Below are positions 54,494-64,000 of a stretch of 64,000 nucleotides of DNA, piece by piece. Location of the stretch: contig NC_081554.1 in the NCBI RefSeq assembly GCF_963082655.1, positions 61,831,820 to 61,895,819 on the forward strand. Reading direction: 5' to 3'. A program made the position numbers and the translations under genes. The notes under the pieces were generated by a model that was not told where the DNA came from, did no database searches, and saw only the letters and a program-made list of their open reading frames with translations. Each line of letters opens with the position of its first letter. Position 1 is the stretch's first letter. The stretch comes from Stomoxys calcitrans (lineage: Eukaryota > Arthropoda > Insecta > Diptera > Muscidae).

Positions 54494-55930
54494 AAACAAG
54501 TAAAAGCGTGCGAAGTTCTCGCAGGGCCAAATCTTATATACCCTCCACCATGGATCGCGCTTGTCGAATTCTTTTCCCGGCATCTCTTCTTAGGAAAAAA
54601 GGGCTATAAGAAAAGATTTGCTCTGCTATTAGAGCGATATCAAGATATGGTTCGGTTTGGACCACAATTAAATTATATGTTGGAGACCTGTGTAAAATGT
54701 CAGCCAATTCGAATATGAATTGCGCCCTTTGGGGGCTATAGTATCAGGCTATATACCGATTTAGACCATAATAAACACGTATGTTGATGGTCATGAGAGG
54801 ATCCGTCGTACAAAATTTCAATCCAATCGGATAATAATTGCGACCTCTAGAGGCTCAAGAAATCAAGATCCCAGATCGGTTTATATGGCAGCTATATCAG
54901 GTTATGGACCGATTTGAACCATACTTGGCACAGTTGTTGGATATCATAACAAAACACGTTGTGCAAAATTTCATTCCAATCGGTTAAGAATTGCGCACTC
55001 TAGAGGCTCCAGAAGTCAAGACCCAAGATCGGTTTATATGGCAGCTATATCAGGTTATGGACCGATTTGAACTATACTCAACACAGTTGTTGAATATCAT
55101 AACAAAACACCTCGTGCAAAATTTCATTCCAATCGGATAAGAATTGCGCCCTCTAGAGGCTCAAGAAGTCAAGACCCAAGATCGGTTTATATGGCAGCTA
55201 TATCAGGTTATGGACCGATTTGAAACATACTTTGCACAGTTGTTGGATATCATAACAAAACACGTTGTGCAAAATTTCATTCCATCGGATAAGAATTGCG
55301 CCCTCTAGAGGCTTAAGAAGTCAAGACCCAAGATCGGTTTATATGGCAGCTACATCAGGTTATGGATCGATTTGAACCATACTTGGCACAGTTTTGGATA
55401 TCATAATGAAACACGTCTTGCAAAATTTCATTCCAATCGGATAAGAATTGCGCACTCCAGAGGTTCAAGAAATCAAGACCCAAGATCGGTTTATATGGCA
55501 GCTATATCAGGTTATGGATCGATTTGAACCACACTTGGCACAGTTGTTGGATATCATAACAAAACACGTCGTGCAAAATTTCATTCCAATCGGATAAGAA
55601 TTGCGCCCTCTAGAGACTCAAGAAGTCAAGACCCAAAATCGGTTTTTATGGCAGCTTTATCAAAACATGGACCGATATGGCCAATTTACAATACCAACCA
55701 ACCTACACTAATAAGAAGTATTTGTGCGAAATTTTAAGCGGCTAGCTTTACTCCTTCGGAAGTTAGCGTGCTTTCGACTGAGAGACGGATGGGCATGGCT
55801 AGATCGACATAAAATGTCGCGACGATCAAGAATATATATACTTTATGGGGTCCCAGAAGATTATTTCGAGTATTTACAAACAGAATGACGAAATTAGTAT
55901 ATCCCCATCCTATGGTGGAGGGTATAATAA
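54494..55930 (-). mobile_element. DINE-1/Helentron-like element
   Basis: Antisense and complete, from ACAAGTAAAAGCGTGCG to CCTATGGTGGAGGGTATAA. Five consecutive units have a period of 153 bp (GTTATGGACC at 54901, 55054 and 55207). Confidence 0.85.
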
Positions 55931-56505
55931 GTTCCTCACATTGTATTATATTGGAGAGCCAAATGAAAACGACAGAGGACAAGAGCATATACTGAGGAAC
56001 ATGGAACCAGCAGCGATGGATTATCAAAAAGTCTTTCTGAACTCTTAGATTCATAATGTTTAGATATATGAGATTTGAAAAAACGGCATGGATTGTCCTT
56101 CCCTCGAAAGCAGAGAAATTACTCATACAGCTCAATCTCTCCTTTATAGCCTGTATCGAAGGTTTTAAAAGCACAACTTCTCTGACAAAAACGAAAGAAA
56201 CTAGGCGTACCGGAGAAGAATTGCCTCATTGATAACAGTTTTCTCCAGAATGGCTGGAGGAATCCAGGCAATGAAAGAGGTGTTAACCCATAGTCCTGTG
56301 CCTTCTCCGTCAATACTCAACTGTCTCCAACCGGCCCCCCACGGTGGACCATTTAGGTGAAAAGTATATAATAGCTCTTCACCAGGGTCTGAAGTGGAAT
56401 ATTAAAGCTACACAGGGATCGTGTTGTTATGGGAGATTTCCTTAGCAATTGATTTCCTGGGTACGACACTATGTGGGATAAAATGCTGATAAACGTAGTG
56501 ATGTG
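55931..56505. other. unique DNA, no gene seen
   Basis: Antisense frames here (up to 173 codons, running into the LINE) have low-complexity serine/histidine/proline content and no domain. Confidence 0.4.
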
Positions 56506-56509
56506 GAGT

Positions 56510-56700
56510 AGGATGAGGATGATCGGACGGGTGAAACAAAGGGACGATGGATGAGCTGAGTCGGTGAGCTGAAGATGGTTGGACCATGAAGTTTTGGAGC
56601 TGGTCGTGAGGGGATGGATGTGGTGATGGACGGGCGAAGCGAAATGACGATGTATGGATGAGCAATTAGTAGGCTGCATCGAGCTGAGTCGGTGAGCAGA
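56510..56700. repeat. imperfect direct repeats upstream of LINE B
   Basis: GAGCTGAGTCGGTGAGC occurs at about 56553 and 56680, each followed by (T/A)GAAGATG. Motifs GGACGGG(T/C)GAA and ACGATG(G/T)ATG also repeat with a similar offset (about 125 bp). Confidence 0.6.
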
Positions 56701-56705
56701 AGATG

Positions 56706-58351
56706 TCTGGGGAAAGGATCCGAACGAGCTATGCAGAAGGGCCGAAAGGGTCTGGCATATGGCATATGACTGGGCTAGACCCAGAGGTCTCAATTTTAAC
56801 CTAGAGAAGACTGAAATATGCCTGTTCACGAGAAAGACGAAGGTGGGCCAATTTAACGCATCACGTTTCCTCAATAAGACGATTTCGACATCTGAAAAGT
56901 CAAATACTTAGGTGTGATCTTGGACAGGAAACTGAATTAAAAATGTCACATTCAGGAGCATACTGAGAAGGCTCAAAGATGTTGGTCACTATGTAGACTG
57001 GCCGTAGGCTCAAAATGGACTATCCGAGGATAGTCCACTGGCTCTACAGAAGCGTGATTAGACCAATACTTACTTTCGCCTCAGTAGTTTGATGGACTGC
57101 TATGGAAAAAAAGTGCAACATATGGACTATACAACAGGTTCATGTTGTCTTGGCATAGGCGGAGCGATGAGGACCATGCCCACTAGGACACTGGAGACTA
57201 TTCTAGATATCCGACCCATTGACATACAGTTTAAGTTTGAGGCAGCCACTGCGGCTGTGAGACTTAAGGCGATGGGAGAATGGATTGAGGATGGGAGCAG
57301 CTCATACCATTACGGTATAATCGAGGCGACGATAGGAATCCTGGAGGAAAGGGAAGAGGTTTCCGATCGGATAGCTGAGATGAACCTTGAAGTCGTGTGC
57401 GAGCCACTGCTGCCATCGGCACAGTCTTGGATTCACGGAACTCTTGTATTGAAATCTGGAGCATCGTGTTACACGGATGGATCAAAGCTAGAGGACAGAG
57501 TGGGCTTGGGGATTTACATTGAGAACCCAGGGACTGAAATCTGTTTTAGACTGCCTGACCTAAAACTGCCAGGCGATCACAGAATGCGTGACAGTAAAAT
57601 TGTCATAAGGGCAATAACAACCATGACGGTAAGGTCACGAACAGTCTTGCAGTGTAAGAAGGAGATAAACTCCTTCTCTGAGGATGGGAAAATCCGCATC
57701 GTTTGGGTGCCGGGCCATAACGGAGTAAGGGGAAATGAAAGGGTAGACGATTTGGCGGTGAAGGCCAGAGGACTGCCGTCAATAAACTTGGTTAACCCGA
57801 AGCTTTTCGGATCGACGCAGTCGGAATTATGGGCGTTGGCGACGAATGCGCATGCAACCTTGTGGAACAGCGAAACGACCTTGTGGAACAGCGAAACGGG
57901 GGATCCAGATCGTGAGAATACGAGGCTATTATTGAAAGGAAGCAAGAAGGAGGTCAGTATAGCTATTGGTATCATAACGGGACACATAGGACTACGAGCT
58001 CACTTATGTAAAATCGGTGCGGCAAGTAATAGCATGTGTAGGGCTTGCGGGGAAGATGATGAGACGTTGGAGCATTTTCTTTGTCATTGCCCGGTTTTCG
58101 CGTCTAACAGATACCGGCACTTAGGTGGAGATACAATACCAGACATGAACCATCTCGGGTGAGTGGTATTGAAAATAATTGAGGATTTTGCAAGTAGCAC
58201 GGAATTCCTAACTTAAAATTTTCTTTTTCGAGGTTAATTTATAGTTTTTGGAGCGCACAAAAAGCCGATTACTGGCTTAGGTGTTTGTCCATAGTGGCAT
58301 GGGACGGATTAATATCTGCACCCTCTTTTCAACCTAACCTAACCCAACCTA
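56706..58351 (+). mobile_element. LINE B copy 4, 5'-truncated, best 3' end
   Basis: It starts within RT (GGATCCGAACGAGCTATGC, as at 8969), passes the YLGV box, RNase H and zinc region, and has a 3' UTR with CCATAGTGGCATGGG. The tail is TTTCAACCTAACCTAACCC. Confidence 0.85.
57089..58162 (+). pseudogene. LINE B RNase H and C-terminal zinc domain, long open frame
   Basis: This is the longest open frame in the window (357 codons). It covers a linker (ETILDIRPIDIQFKFEAATA), RNase H (SCYTDGSKLEDRVGLGIYIE with catalytic D; RDSKIVIRAITT; IRIVWVPGHNGVRGNERVDD with the H..N..DD end) and a terminal knuckle CRACGEDDETLEHFLCHC. Compared with the pieces at 9951-11072 and 11914-12282, about 28 residues between LPD and DSK are replaced by a short unrelated stretch. 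The missing part contains the AEI glutamate, the second catalytic acid of RNase H. A short duplication (TLWNSETTLWNSETG) occurs at 57860. The frame is open but the enzyme should be inactive and no RT precedes it. Confidence 0.8.
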
Positions 58352-58880
58352 TGAGTGTAGGTTCGTTGGGATTGTAAATGGGTCATATAGGTCCACGTTT
58401 TGATATAGCTGCCATATAAACCGATCTTGGATCTTGACTTCTTGAGCCACTAGAGGGCGCAATTCCTATCCGATTTGGCTGCAATTTTACACAATGACTT
58501 CTACCATGGTCTTCAACATTCACGTCATTTATGGTTCGAATCGGTCCATAACATGATATAGGTTAGGTTAGGTAAGAGTAGCAGTCCTTTACAGACTCCC
58601 TCAGACAATTTTAAGTCCATTGTGATACCACAGTAGCGACAGTCCAAGGCTTCTGGCGGGAAGCGAACCCACGACCCTTGCACTGGTAATCCAAGCACGC
58701 TACCAATTCGGCTACCGGGGCGCTTCTATGATTTGATATAGCTCCAATAGTATAGCAAATCTTATCTATTATCCTTTGTTTGCCTAAAAAGAAATACAGG
58801 GCAAAGAACTCGACAAATACGATCTATGGAGGAGGGTATATAAGATTCGTCCCGGTCGAACTTAGCACACTTTTACTTGT
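58352..58880 (+). mobile_element. DINE-like element, 5'-shortened, with S2 SINE
   Basis: GTGTAGGTTCGTTGGGATTG starts inside the leader; units follow. It is broken at 58560 by the S2 SINE and ends GGTATATAAGATTCGTCCC then CTTTTACTTGTT. Confidence 0.75.
58561..58728 (-). mobile_element. tRNA-derived SINE with LINE A-like tail (S2), best copy
   Basis: The minus strand begins GCGCCCCGGTAGCCGAATTG (A box GCCGAATTGGTAGCG), has the B box GGGTTCGCTTCCC, then GTGGTATCACAATGGAC, GTCTGAGGGAGTCTG and a tail ACCTAACCTAACC. The head folds as a tRNA-like domain, and the tail matches LINE A over about 70 bp. Confidence 0.85.
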
Positions 58881-58894
58881 TAGATCTACAGTGG

Positions 58895-60062
58895 TATAAA
58901 TTGGCTGCTGGTTATTGACGGATTTGTGCCGCACTTGACACACTATATGCACAAATTTCAGTTAAATTGGGTAAGGGGCTCAAGAAGTCAAATCGGAAGA
59001 TCGGTTTATATGAGAGCTATATCATGTTTTTGACCAATTTATACCGTACTTAACACAGTTGTTAGAAGTCATAATAGAACACTTTGTGTAAAATTTCTGC
59101 CAAATCGGACAAAAATTGTGGCTTCCAGGGGCTCAAGAAGTCAAATCAGAAGATCGGTTTATATGTGAGCTATATCAGGTTCTTGACCGATTTAGACCGT
59201 ACCTAACACAGTTGTTAGAAGTCATAATAGAACACTTTGTGTAAAATTTCATCCAAATAGGACAAAAATTGTGGCTTCCAGGGGCTCAAGAAGTCAAATC
59301 GGAAGATCGGTTTATATGGGAGCTATGTCAGGTTCTTGATCGATTTAGACGATACTCGGCGCAGTTGTTGTAAGTCATAACAGAATACTTCATGCTAAAT
59401 TTCAGCCAAATCGGACAAAAATTGCAGCTTCAGGGCCTCAAGAAGTCAAATCGGTAGATCGGTTTATGGGAGCTATATCAAGTTCTCAACCGATTTAGAC
59501 CGTACTTGGATTAGTTATAGGAAGTCATTGCGCCTTACATTGCGGCTTCCAGGGGTTCAAGAAGTACTTAAAACAGTTGTTGTAAGTCATAACAGAATAC
59601 TACATGCAAAATTTCAGCCAAATTGGACAAAAATTGTGGCTTCCATGGGCTCAAGAAGTCAAATCGGAAGATCGGTTTATATGGGAGCTATATCAGGTTC
59701 TCGACCGATTTAGACCGTACTTGGAATAGTTATAGGAAGTCATTGCGGCTTACAGGGGCACAAGAAGTCAAATCGGGAGATCGGTTTATACGGGAGCTTT
59801 ATCTGAATCGGAACCGATGTGGCCCATTTGCAATTCCCAACGACCTACATCGATGTTAAGTGTCTGTGTAAAATTTCAAGCGGCTAGCTCTACGCGTTTG
59901 ACCGCTATCGTGATTTCGACAGACGGACATGGCTAGTTCGACTCATGAATGGCGAGACGATCAAGAATATATGTACTTTATGGGGTCCTAGATCAAAATT
60001 TCGAGGTTTCACAAACGAAATGACTAGATTAGTATACCCCCATCCTATGGTGGTGGGTATAA
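58895..60062 (-). mobile_element. DINE-like antisense element
   Basis: About six ~155-bp units (AGATCGGTTTATATGGGAG, CCGATTTAGACCGTACTTG), then the leader in antisense (ATGGCTAGTTCGACTC) and the terminus CCTATGGTGGTGGGTATAA. The 3' hairpin end is missing. Confidence 0.75.
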
Positions 60063-60210
60063 AAATTAGACTTTCATCGATGTATAGTGAGGTAGCTGGA
60101 ACATATAAACCACTTTGGCCCTTAATGTTGATTTTCTGGTTTTTTTCGGCGGCTAGGGGTAGCTAAAAATCGTGTTGGCTATGTATGCCAATGCTTAAAA
60201 TATAAAACTA

Positions 60211-60446
60211 CTGAGTTGCCCAAAAAGTAATTGCGGATTTTTTAAAAGAAAGTAAATGCATTTTTAATAAAACTTAGAATGAACTTTAATCAAATATACT
60301 TTTTTTACACATTTTTTCTAAAGCAAGCTAAAAGTAACAGCTGATAACTGACAGAAGAAGGAATGCAATTACAGAGTCACGAGCTGTGAAAAAATTTGTC
60401 AACGCCGACTATATGAAAAATCCGCAATTACTTTTTGGGCAACCCA
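60211..60446 (+). mobile_element. mariner-derived MITE, copy 4
   Basis: 236 bp between TA dinucleotides; the first bases read CTGAGTTGCCC, a slight change from the consensus. It has the same internal join as copies 1-3. Confidence 0.93.
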
Positions 60447-60560
60447 TACAATACAAATATGGATTTTTCTTAACATGTCTTTATTTTCTAGATGTAAGCA
60501 AATATAAAAATATGGAAGGGTAGCCGTGCATAGAAAACGATTTATTACACTTCGGTATCC

Positions 60561-60860
60561 TTAATTTCTATTATTACGTGTGCAATTAATGATATTTCCG
60601 CTATTCTTATCATGGTTTGATTTGGACTTCTTTTTCGTTTCAACAATTGTTACCTGGCGACGATGGTCCCCATCACTACCATCATTATCAGAACCCGTCG
60701 AACCCCTTAACGATGTCTCCTTGTTGGCGGTGTCCTCGCGTTTCGTAATCAAGCGTGGTATGCCCGTACCACCAGAAGCACCTGTTAAGCGTTTGGTGAC
60801 AAACACATTTTTACCCTTGCCCATGGCAACCTCCCCCTTTAAAGGAGGTTTCTTGAGGAC
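60561..60860 (-). CDS. probable terminal coding exon of an unrecognised host gene
   Basis: The minus strand has TTTGTGTTTAG directly before GTCCTCAAG at 60860, a plausible splice acceptor. From there 99 codons run to TAA at 60561-60563: VLKKPPLKGEVAMGKGKNVF, TGASGGTGIPRLITKRE, SDNDGSDGDHRRQVTIVETK and KKKSKSNHDKNSGN. AATAAA follows on the minus strand (60541-60546, 15 nt after the stop). The composition is hydrophilic, basic and then acidic, as in disordered tails of nuclear proteins. No TE motif is present. The methionine at 60824 is internal if the exon model is right. Upstream exons are not visible to 64000, so they may lie beyond the window. The identity is unknown. Confidence 0.55.
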   Translation of the reverse strand, partial: VLKKPPLKGEVAMGKGKNVFVTKRLTGASGGTGIPRLITKREDTANKETSLRGSTGSDNDGSDGDHRRQVTIVETKKKSKSNHDKNSGNIINCTRNNRN

Positions 60861-60862
60861 CT

Positions 60863-61090
60863 AAACACAAAATATAAGGGTAAATTTGTTTGGCACATAG
60901 CAAAGGGCTCTCAGATACAAGTACAACCTAATAACGTCATTGTGTATGCAAAAGGCCCATAAATATAAAAGGTGGTTGAAGCATAGTAAAATAAGAACAA
61001 CTAGTTTACCATAGATATGAATAAGGCTTTTACTACAGTGGTGGCAACTACAACAATTTGAGAAACAATAATGTGAAATTTAAGAAAATT
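60863..61090 (-). other. probable intron sequence upstream of the 60860 exon
   Basis: AT-rich, no repeat recognised, directly behind the acceptor. Confidence 0.35.
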
Positions 61091-61094
61091 GGAT

Positions 61095-61303
61095 TAAAGT
61101 TTAAGCTCCGAACGGCGTGTCACATAGAGACACCACTTGGTAAAAAAGTTATAACATTGCAAGATACCTCACTAATGTAGGGGGATAACCACCGCTGAAA
61201 AATTATTCTGATGTTTACGCCCGGATTTGAACCCAGGCGTTCGACGTCATAGGCGGACATGCTTACCTCTGCGCCACGGAGGCTTCCCACGGTGGAGGCC
61301 CTA
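61095..61303 (-). mobile_element. SINE family S1, 3'-shortened
   Basis: Antisense from AAGTTTAAGCTCCGAACGG to the head GCCTCCGTGGCGCAGAGG. A second GGCCTCCACCGTGGGAAG piece follows at 61288-61303, as if the head were duplicated. Confidence 0.75.
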
Positions 61304-61329
61304 TAATAGGGGAAACAAAACCAAGCTGC

Positions 61330-61975
61330 ATGCGGACCGGAACCTGTACTGGAAGTCCTTTAACAAGTACAAGAGCTAGGTGAAATCGTCCAATAGGTCC
61401 TCATGGGTCTGTTTTGCCGGTAGATACAGAGAGTAAATGAGTCTTACAGGTAACGCAAATTGTTTTCCAAGGATCCGAACACGCTTGGAAGCATTCTAAG
61501 AGATGACGGATCTTAGACATAACCTAATTCTGAGACGCTCGAGCTACTGTCTACTACGCACTTCCCTGGGTGCTCGGACGTAGACGGTGGGCCATTTATC
61601 CCAAAAGGTATGAATGTGCTTCTGATACAACTTAGTACCAAGTGGTCAGTTGTGGTTGAGGAATTGATAACGGAGGAGAAGATAGTTTGGGTGGTGAATT
61701 CTTTTGGACCCTACAAGTCATCGGGACCGGATGGCGTACTGCCCGCTATGCAGCAAAAGGCAGAACCGATTGTCATACGATTGCATGAAATGATTTTAGG
61801 ACCTCCGTTTTGCTGGGCTATGTACGAACTGGATGGCGGGAGGTTTAGGTGGTTTTTATCCCGAAAGCGGGAAAACGGAGCCATTCTCTATCCAAGGACC
61901 ACAGGACAATAAACCTCTCATCCTTCATTTAGAAGGCTTTTGAGAGACTAATTAACATAAGTATTATGAACCGTC
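61330..61975 (+). pseudogene. LINE RT N-terminal fragment
   Basis: The frame at 61680-61912 reads IVWVVNSFGPYKSSGPDGVL, then AEPIVIRLHEMIL. F.PYKSPGPDG is the opening box of LINE reverse transcriptases. Upstream codons are disrupted. It is split from 62211-62390 by SINE pieces and may be LINE B. Confidence 0.65.
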
Positions 61976-62125
61976 AGGAGGCCACCGTAGCGCAAAAGTT
62001 AGCATGTCCACCTATGACGCTGGACGCCTGGGTTCGAATACTGGCAAGACCATCAGAAAAAATTTTCAGCGGTGGTTTTCCCCTCCTAACACCAGCCATA
62101 AGGGGGAATTCTTCTGGTAAATTGG
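61976..62125 (+). mobile_element. SINE family S1, 3'-truncated
   Basis: GGAGGCCACCGTAGCGCAAAAG, B box GGGTTCGAATACTGG, body to CCCCTCCTAACACC. Confidence 0.75.
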
Positions 62126-62147
62126 GTTGATAGAGAATGCTTATCAA

Positions 62148-62199
62148 TGCAAATTTTGCCCATGAACATTCCACTAAGGAACAGGGGCAAACTTCTCAC
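62148..62199 (-). mobile_element. 52-bp SINE S1 tail with 11-bp TSD
   Basis: Only the last ~52 bp of S1 in antisense (GTGAGAAGTTTGCCCCTGTT to GGGCAAAATTTGCA), flanked by ATGCTTATCAA at 62137-62147 and 62200-62210. Confidence 0.85.
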
Positions 62200-62210
62200 A
62201 TGCTTATCAA

Positions 62211-62390
62211 CGAATGCGAATTATCAACGCATCACTGGCAGAAGGCTCGATAAGAGAGATTGTGACCAGAGGAACTCCGAAAGGAGCATTTTTATCTTTT
62301 CTATTGTGGCTTTTGGTGATCAATGGGATTCTGATATGTTTCGAGAGGGAGAAGGTGAAGGCCGTTGCCTACGCGTACGACGTTCTGTTG
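62211..62390 (+). pseudogene. LINE RT middle fragment
   Basis: SLAEGSIREIVTRGTPKGAF, then LSFLLWLLVINGIL and KVKAVAYAYDV: the RGTPQGG.LSPLLW and VAYADDV boxes with decayed residues (GGV to GAF, YADD to YAYD). It is the continuation of the 61330 fragment after loss of intervening sequence, and is cut at 62391 by LINE C. Confidence 0.7.
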
Positions 62391-62497
62391 TTGTTGTAGC
62401 AGTTTGTTGTGTTCTATCTTTCGTCTGCTTGATTCTGTTAAGTGTCAAGACCCAGGAAGTCTGCGACTTAGATGGGGTGCGTCCACAGGGATCAGGG

Positions 62498-63277
62498 TCA
62501 GAGTCGAGTGGATCTGTCTGGGCAGTTGAACAGGTGACATGTATCGTGGGGGCCCTGGTTACAATCAGGACATACATCTTGCACGTCGGCATCAATCCTT
62601 GCTCTGTAGCAGTTGAGGCGGCTGCATCTGTCGGAACGTAATTGAGCCAGAACTACTCTTATTTGCCGGGGGAGGTCAATTTCTTCAAATGCAATGGGAG
62701 GCGGTCGTTCTCCAAGAACTACATTCACCCGGTAGCCATTTACCGCATCAGCTACCGTGTCTGCATAAATTATGTCTGTATAAATCTTGTAGCGCTGAAC
62801 CTCATGCTCCAGATGATGATTTGGATAATCTCTGCGATAACAGCCAAAAAGGTATTGCTTAGACAGCATGTAGTTATGTCTTCGCACTGGGTAGGATCTT
62901 GTCTCATGATGAAGGTGGTCCACATGAGAACTGAGGAGACAGCCCGTCGCAGTTCGGAGTGCGGCATTCTGACAGATCTGAATATTATTCCACTGCGTGT
63001 CACAAAGTTGACGAGACCACACTGGCGCTGCATAACTTACCACAGACCGGCCAATTGCTTTGCACGTGGTCAACAAGGTTTCTTTGTCTGCACCCCAAGT
63101 GCTGCCAGCAAGTGACTTGAGGACCTTGTTTCTACTTTTGACATTATCGCAAATTGCTGTGGCATGTGGGGGAAATGTGACGCCAAGTATTTTGGGACAC
63201 TTGATGGTCGGAATCATTTCTCCTTCGACCATCACGGTCAGCTCAGTATTCACCTCACGCGTATTTGTAGTGAACAA
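62498..63277 (-). pseudogene. LINE C RT C-terminal part and zinc knuckle
   Basis: 259 residues: MFTTNTREVNTELTVMVEGE, IPTIKCPKILGVTF (YLGV-type box), CKAIGRSVVSYAAPVWSRQL, NAALRTATGCLLSSHVDHL and the end VCPDCNQGPHDTCHLFNCPD. The first residues follow directly on a site where a YADD block should be. The open frame is long but has no catalytic aspartates. Confidence 0.85.
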
Positions 63278-63848
63278 TGCCGTCTGGAGGGGGTGGAATG
63301 CAGGATAGGTAGAGGTTAAACAGTGCCGGAGATATCACCACACCTTGGTGAACTCCCTGTTTCACTTTACGGTGCTTCGACTTCTTATACCTAAGTTCCA
63401 CAAATGACTGGCGACCACACAGATAATTCGCGACCCAGCGTTTCAGGACTGTCTGGAGGGACGTGTTGGTAATGTCCTCAAATAGTTTGGCATGGCTGAC
63501 CGTGTCGAATGCCTTCGATAGGTCCAGTGCCAAGAGGACCGTCCTATCACATGGCCTGGGCTGATCGAAGCCACGGCAAATGTGTGTGGTGATGGAATGC
63601 AAAGCAGTTGTTGTGCTATACAGTCTTCGAAATACATGCTGATGCTCGGCGAATGGAAATTCTCCTACAAGGCTCGGGAGGAGTAATGCCTCAAGCGTCT
63701 TTGTTACTGGTGTGAGAGAAGAGAAATCGGTCTGTACGACTCCCCTAAACTCAGGCCCTTTCCAGGGCCTCTGCCCATTTTCCAGACGTCGGGAACGTAA
63801 AGAGTGTTCGTACGACGAATGTACGTGTTCATACGACGTTGTCATCAT
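63255..63848 (-). pseudogene. LINE C RT N-terminal palm
   Basis: 197 residues with TKTLEALLLPSLVGEF, HQHVFRRLYSTTTALHSITT, VLLALDLSKAFDTVSHAKLF (first catalytic D, intact), GVHQGVVISPALFNLYLSC (PQG..SP.LFN box) and PPPPDGIVHY. It ends in KYA at 63255, where the sequence should continue with YADD but instead shifts frame into the 62498-63277 frame. The first ~30 residues (63760-63848) are out of frame with the LINE. Confidence 0.8.
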
Positions 63849-64000
63849 GGTAGGTGGCCGTTTCCTCTCTTCTATTGCGGACCTCGTTCAGGGAGCTTTG
63901 AGAAAGCTGTCCGGAAGAGCTAGTCCCAATGGTCTTGGTTATATATCCCAGAAAAACTGGTCCTTTTGACCAGGAGGAGGGAAATGGGTGTTTTTAATGG

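Larger units (their letters stand above)
62391..63990 (-). mobile_element. LINE C (jockey-like), 5'-truncated
   Basis: On the minus strand: N-terminal RT, RT palm up to the YADD site, deletion, thumb and connection region, zinc knuckle, and a CTACAACAACAACAG tail at 62391-62405. There is no RNase H, which with the box sequences indicates the jockey clade. It runs to near the right edge of the window; sequence beyond 63850 is too broken to place. Confidence 0.8.

Noticed and set aside
56353..56874. 173-codon antisense ORF
   Set aside because: It runs antisense to LINE B RT and through low-complexity repeats; no protein-like features.

Overview
The window looks like a TE-rich nuclear genome segment of a higher fly, probably a calyptrate (muscid-like). 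It is AT-rich, has short AT-rich unique islands, and holds dozens of nested transposable-element (TE) copies of a kind seen in Diptera. These include DINE-1/Helentron-like elements with ~153 bp internal units, a second Helitron-like family ending in a GC-rich hairpin plus CTAG, tRNA-derived SINEs, four lineages of non-LTR retrotransposon (LINE), and mariner/Tc1 elements with their deletion derivatives. The order-level call is inference; no taxon was tested by search.

Only two stretches look like host genes with good support. The first is a two-exon gene at 48523-48621 and 53818-53973 (+). Its 84-residue product is a clear heat shock factor-binding protein 1 (HSBP1) homologue. The phase-0 intron of 5196 bp is almost completely filled with TE copies. 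The second is a probable terminal coding exon at 60561-60860 (-), with a splice acceptor and a polyadenylation signal, which I do not recognise. A third, weaker candidate is a small spliced ORF at 43099-43436 (+).

Layout: 1-1340 LINE A 3' part; 1546-1770 SINE; 2716-2880 second SINE family; 3004-3610 palindromic Tc1-like derivative; 3613-5705 Helitron-like; 5706-7506 DINE-like; 7507-8660 unique; 8664-12852 nested LINE B and RTE-like copies; 13610-14105 Tc1-like relic; 14215-14975 DINE with SINE; 14985-17760 Helitron piece, LINE A and a near-intact mariner; 18331-22983 three DINE-like elements carrying a mariner MITE and two palindromic elements; 23625-26385 Helitron and LINE; 26390-28470 DINE; 29398-33316 Helitron interrupted by DINE and SINE; 33546-35918 SINE and antisense LINE A; 36470-37040 non-coding dispersed repeat; 37301-38760 complete DINE; 39165-41470 antisense DINE array; 41660-44145 LINE B, MITEs, possible gene and LINE A/C pieces; 44145-46235 DINE and Helitron; 46561-47966 DINE with mariner MITE; 48523-53973 HSBP1; 54493-55930 DINE; 56510-58351 LINE B; 58352-60062 DINE; 60211-60446 mariner MITE; 60561-60860 host exon; 61095-63990 SINE, RT pieces and LINE C.

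No autonomous element here looks fully competent. The nearest is a mariner transposase ORF of 333 codons that retains the D-D-34-D triad but seems to lack a few residues before the first aspartate. The nested insertions, many with visible target-site duplications, allow a relative chronology. DINE/Helentron and Helitron copies are the oldest substrate. LINE and SINE copies cut into them, and mariner MITEs and the palindromic Tc1-like elements are the latest layer.
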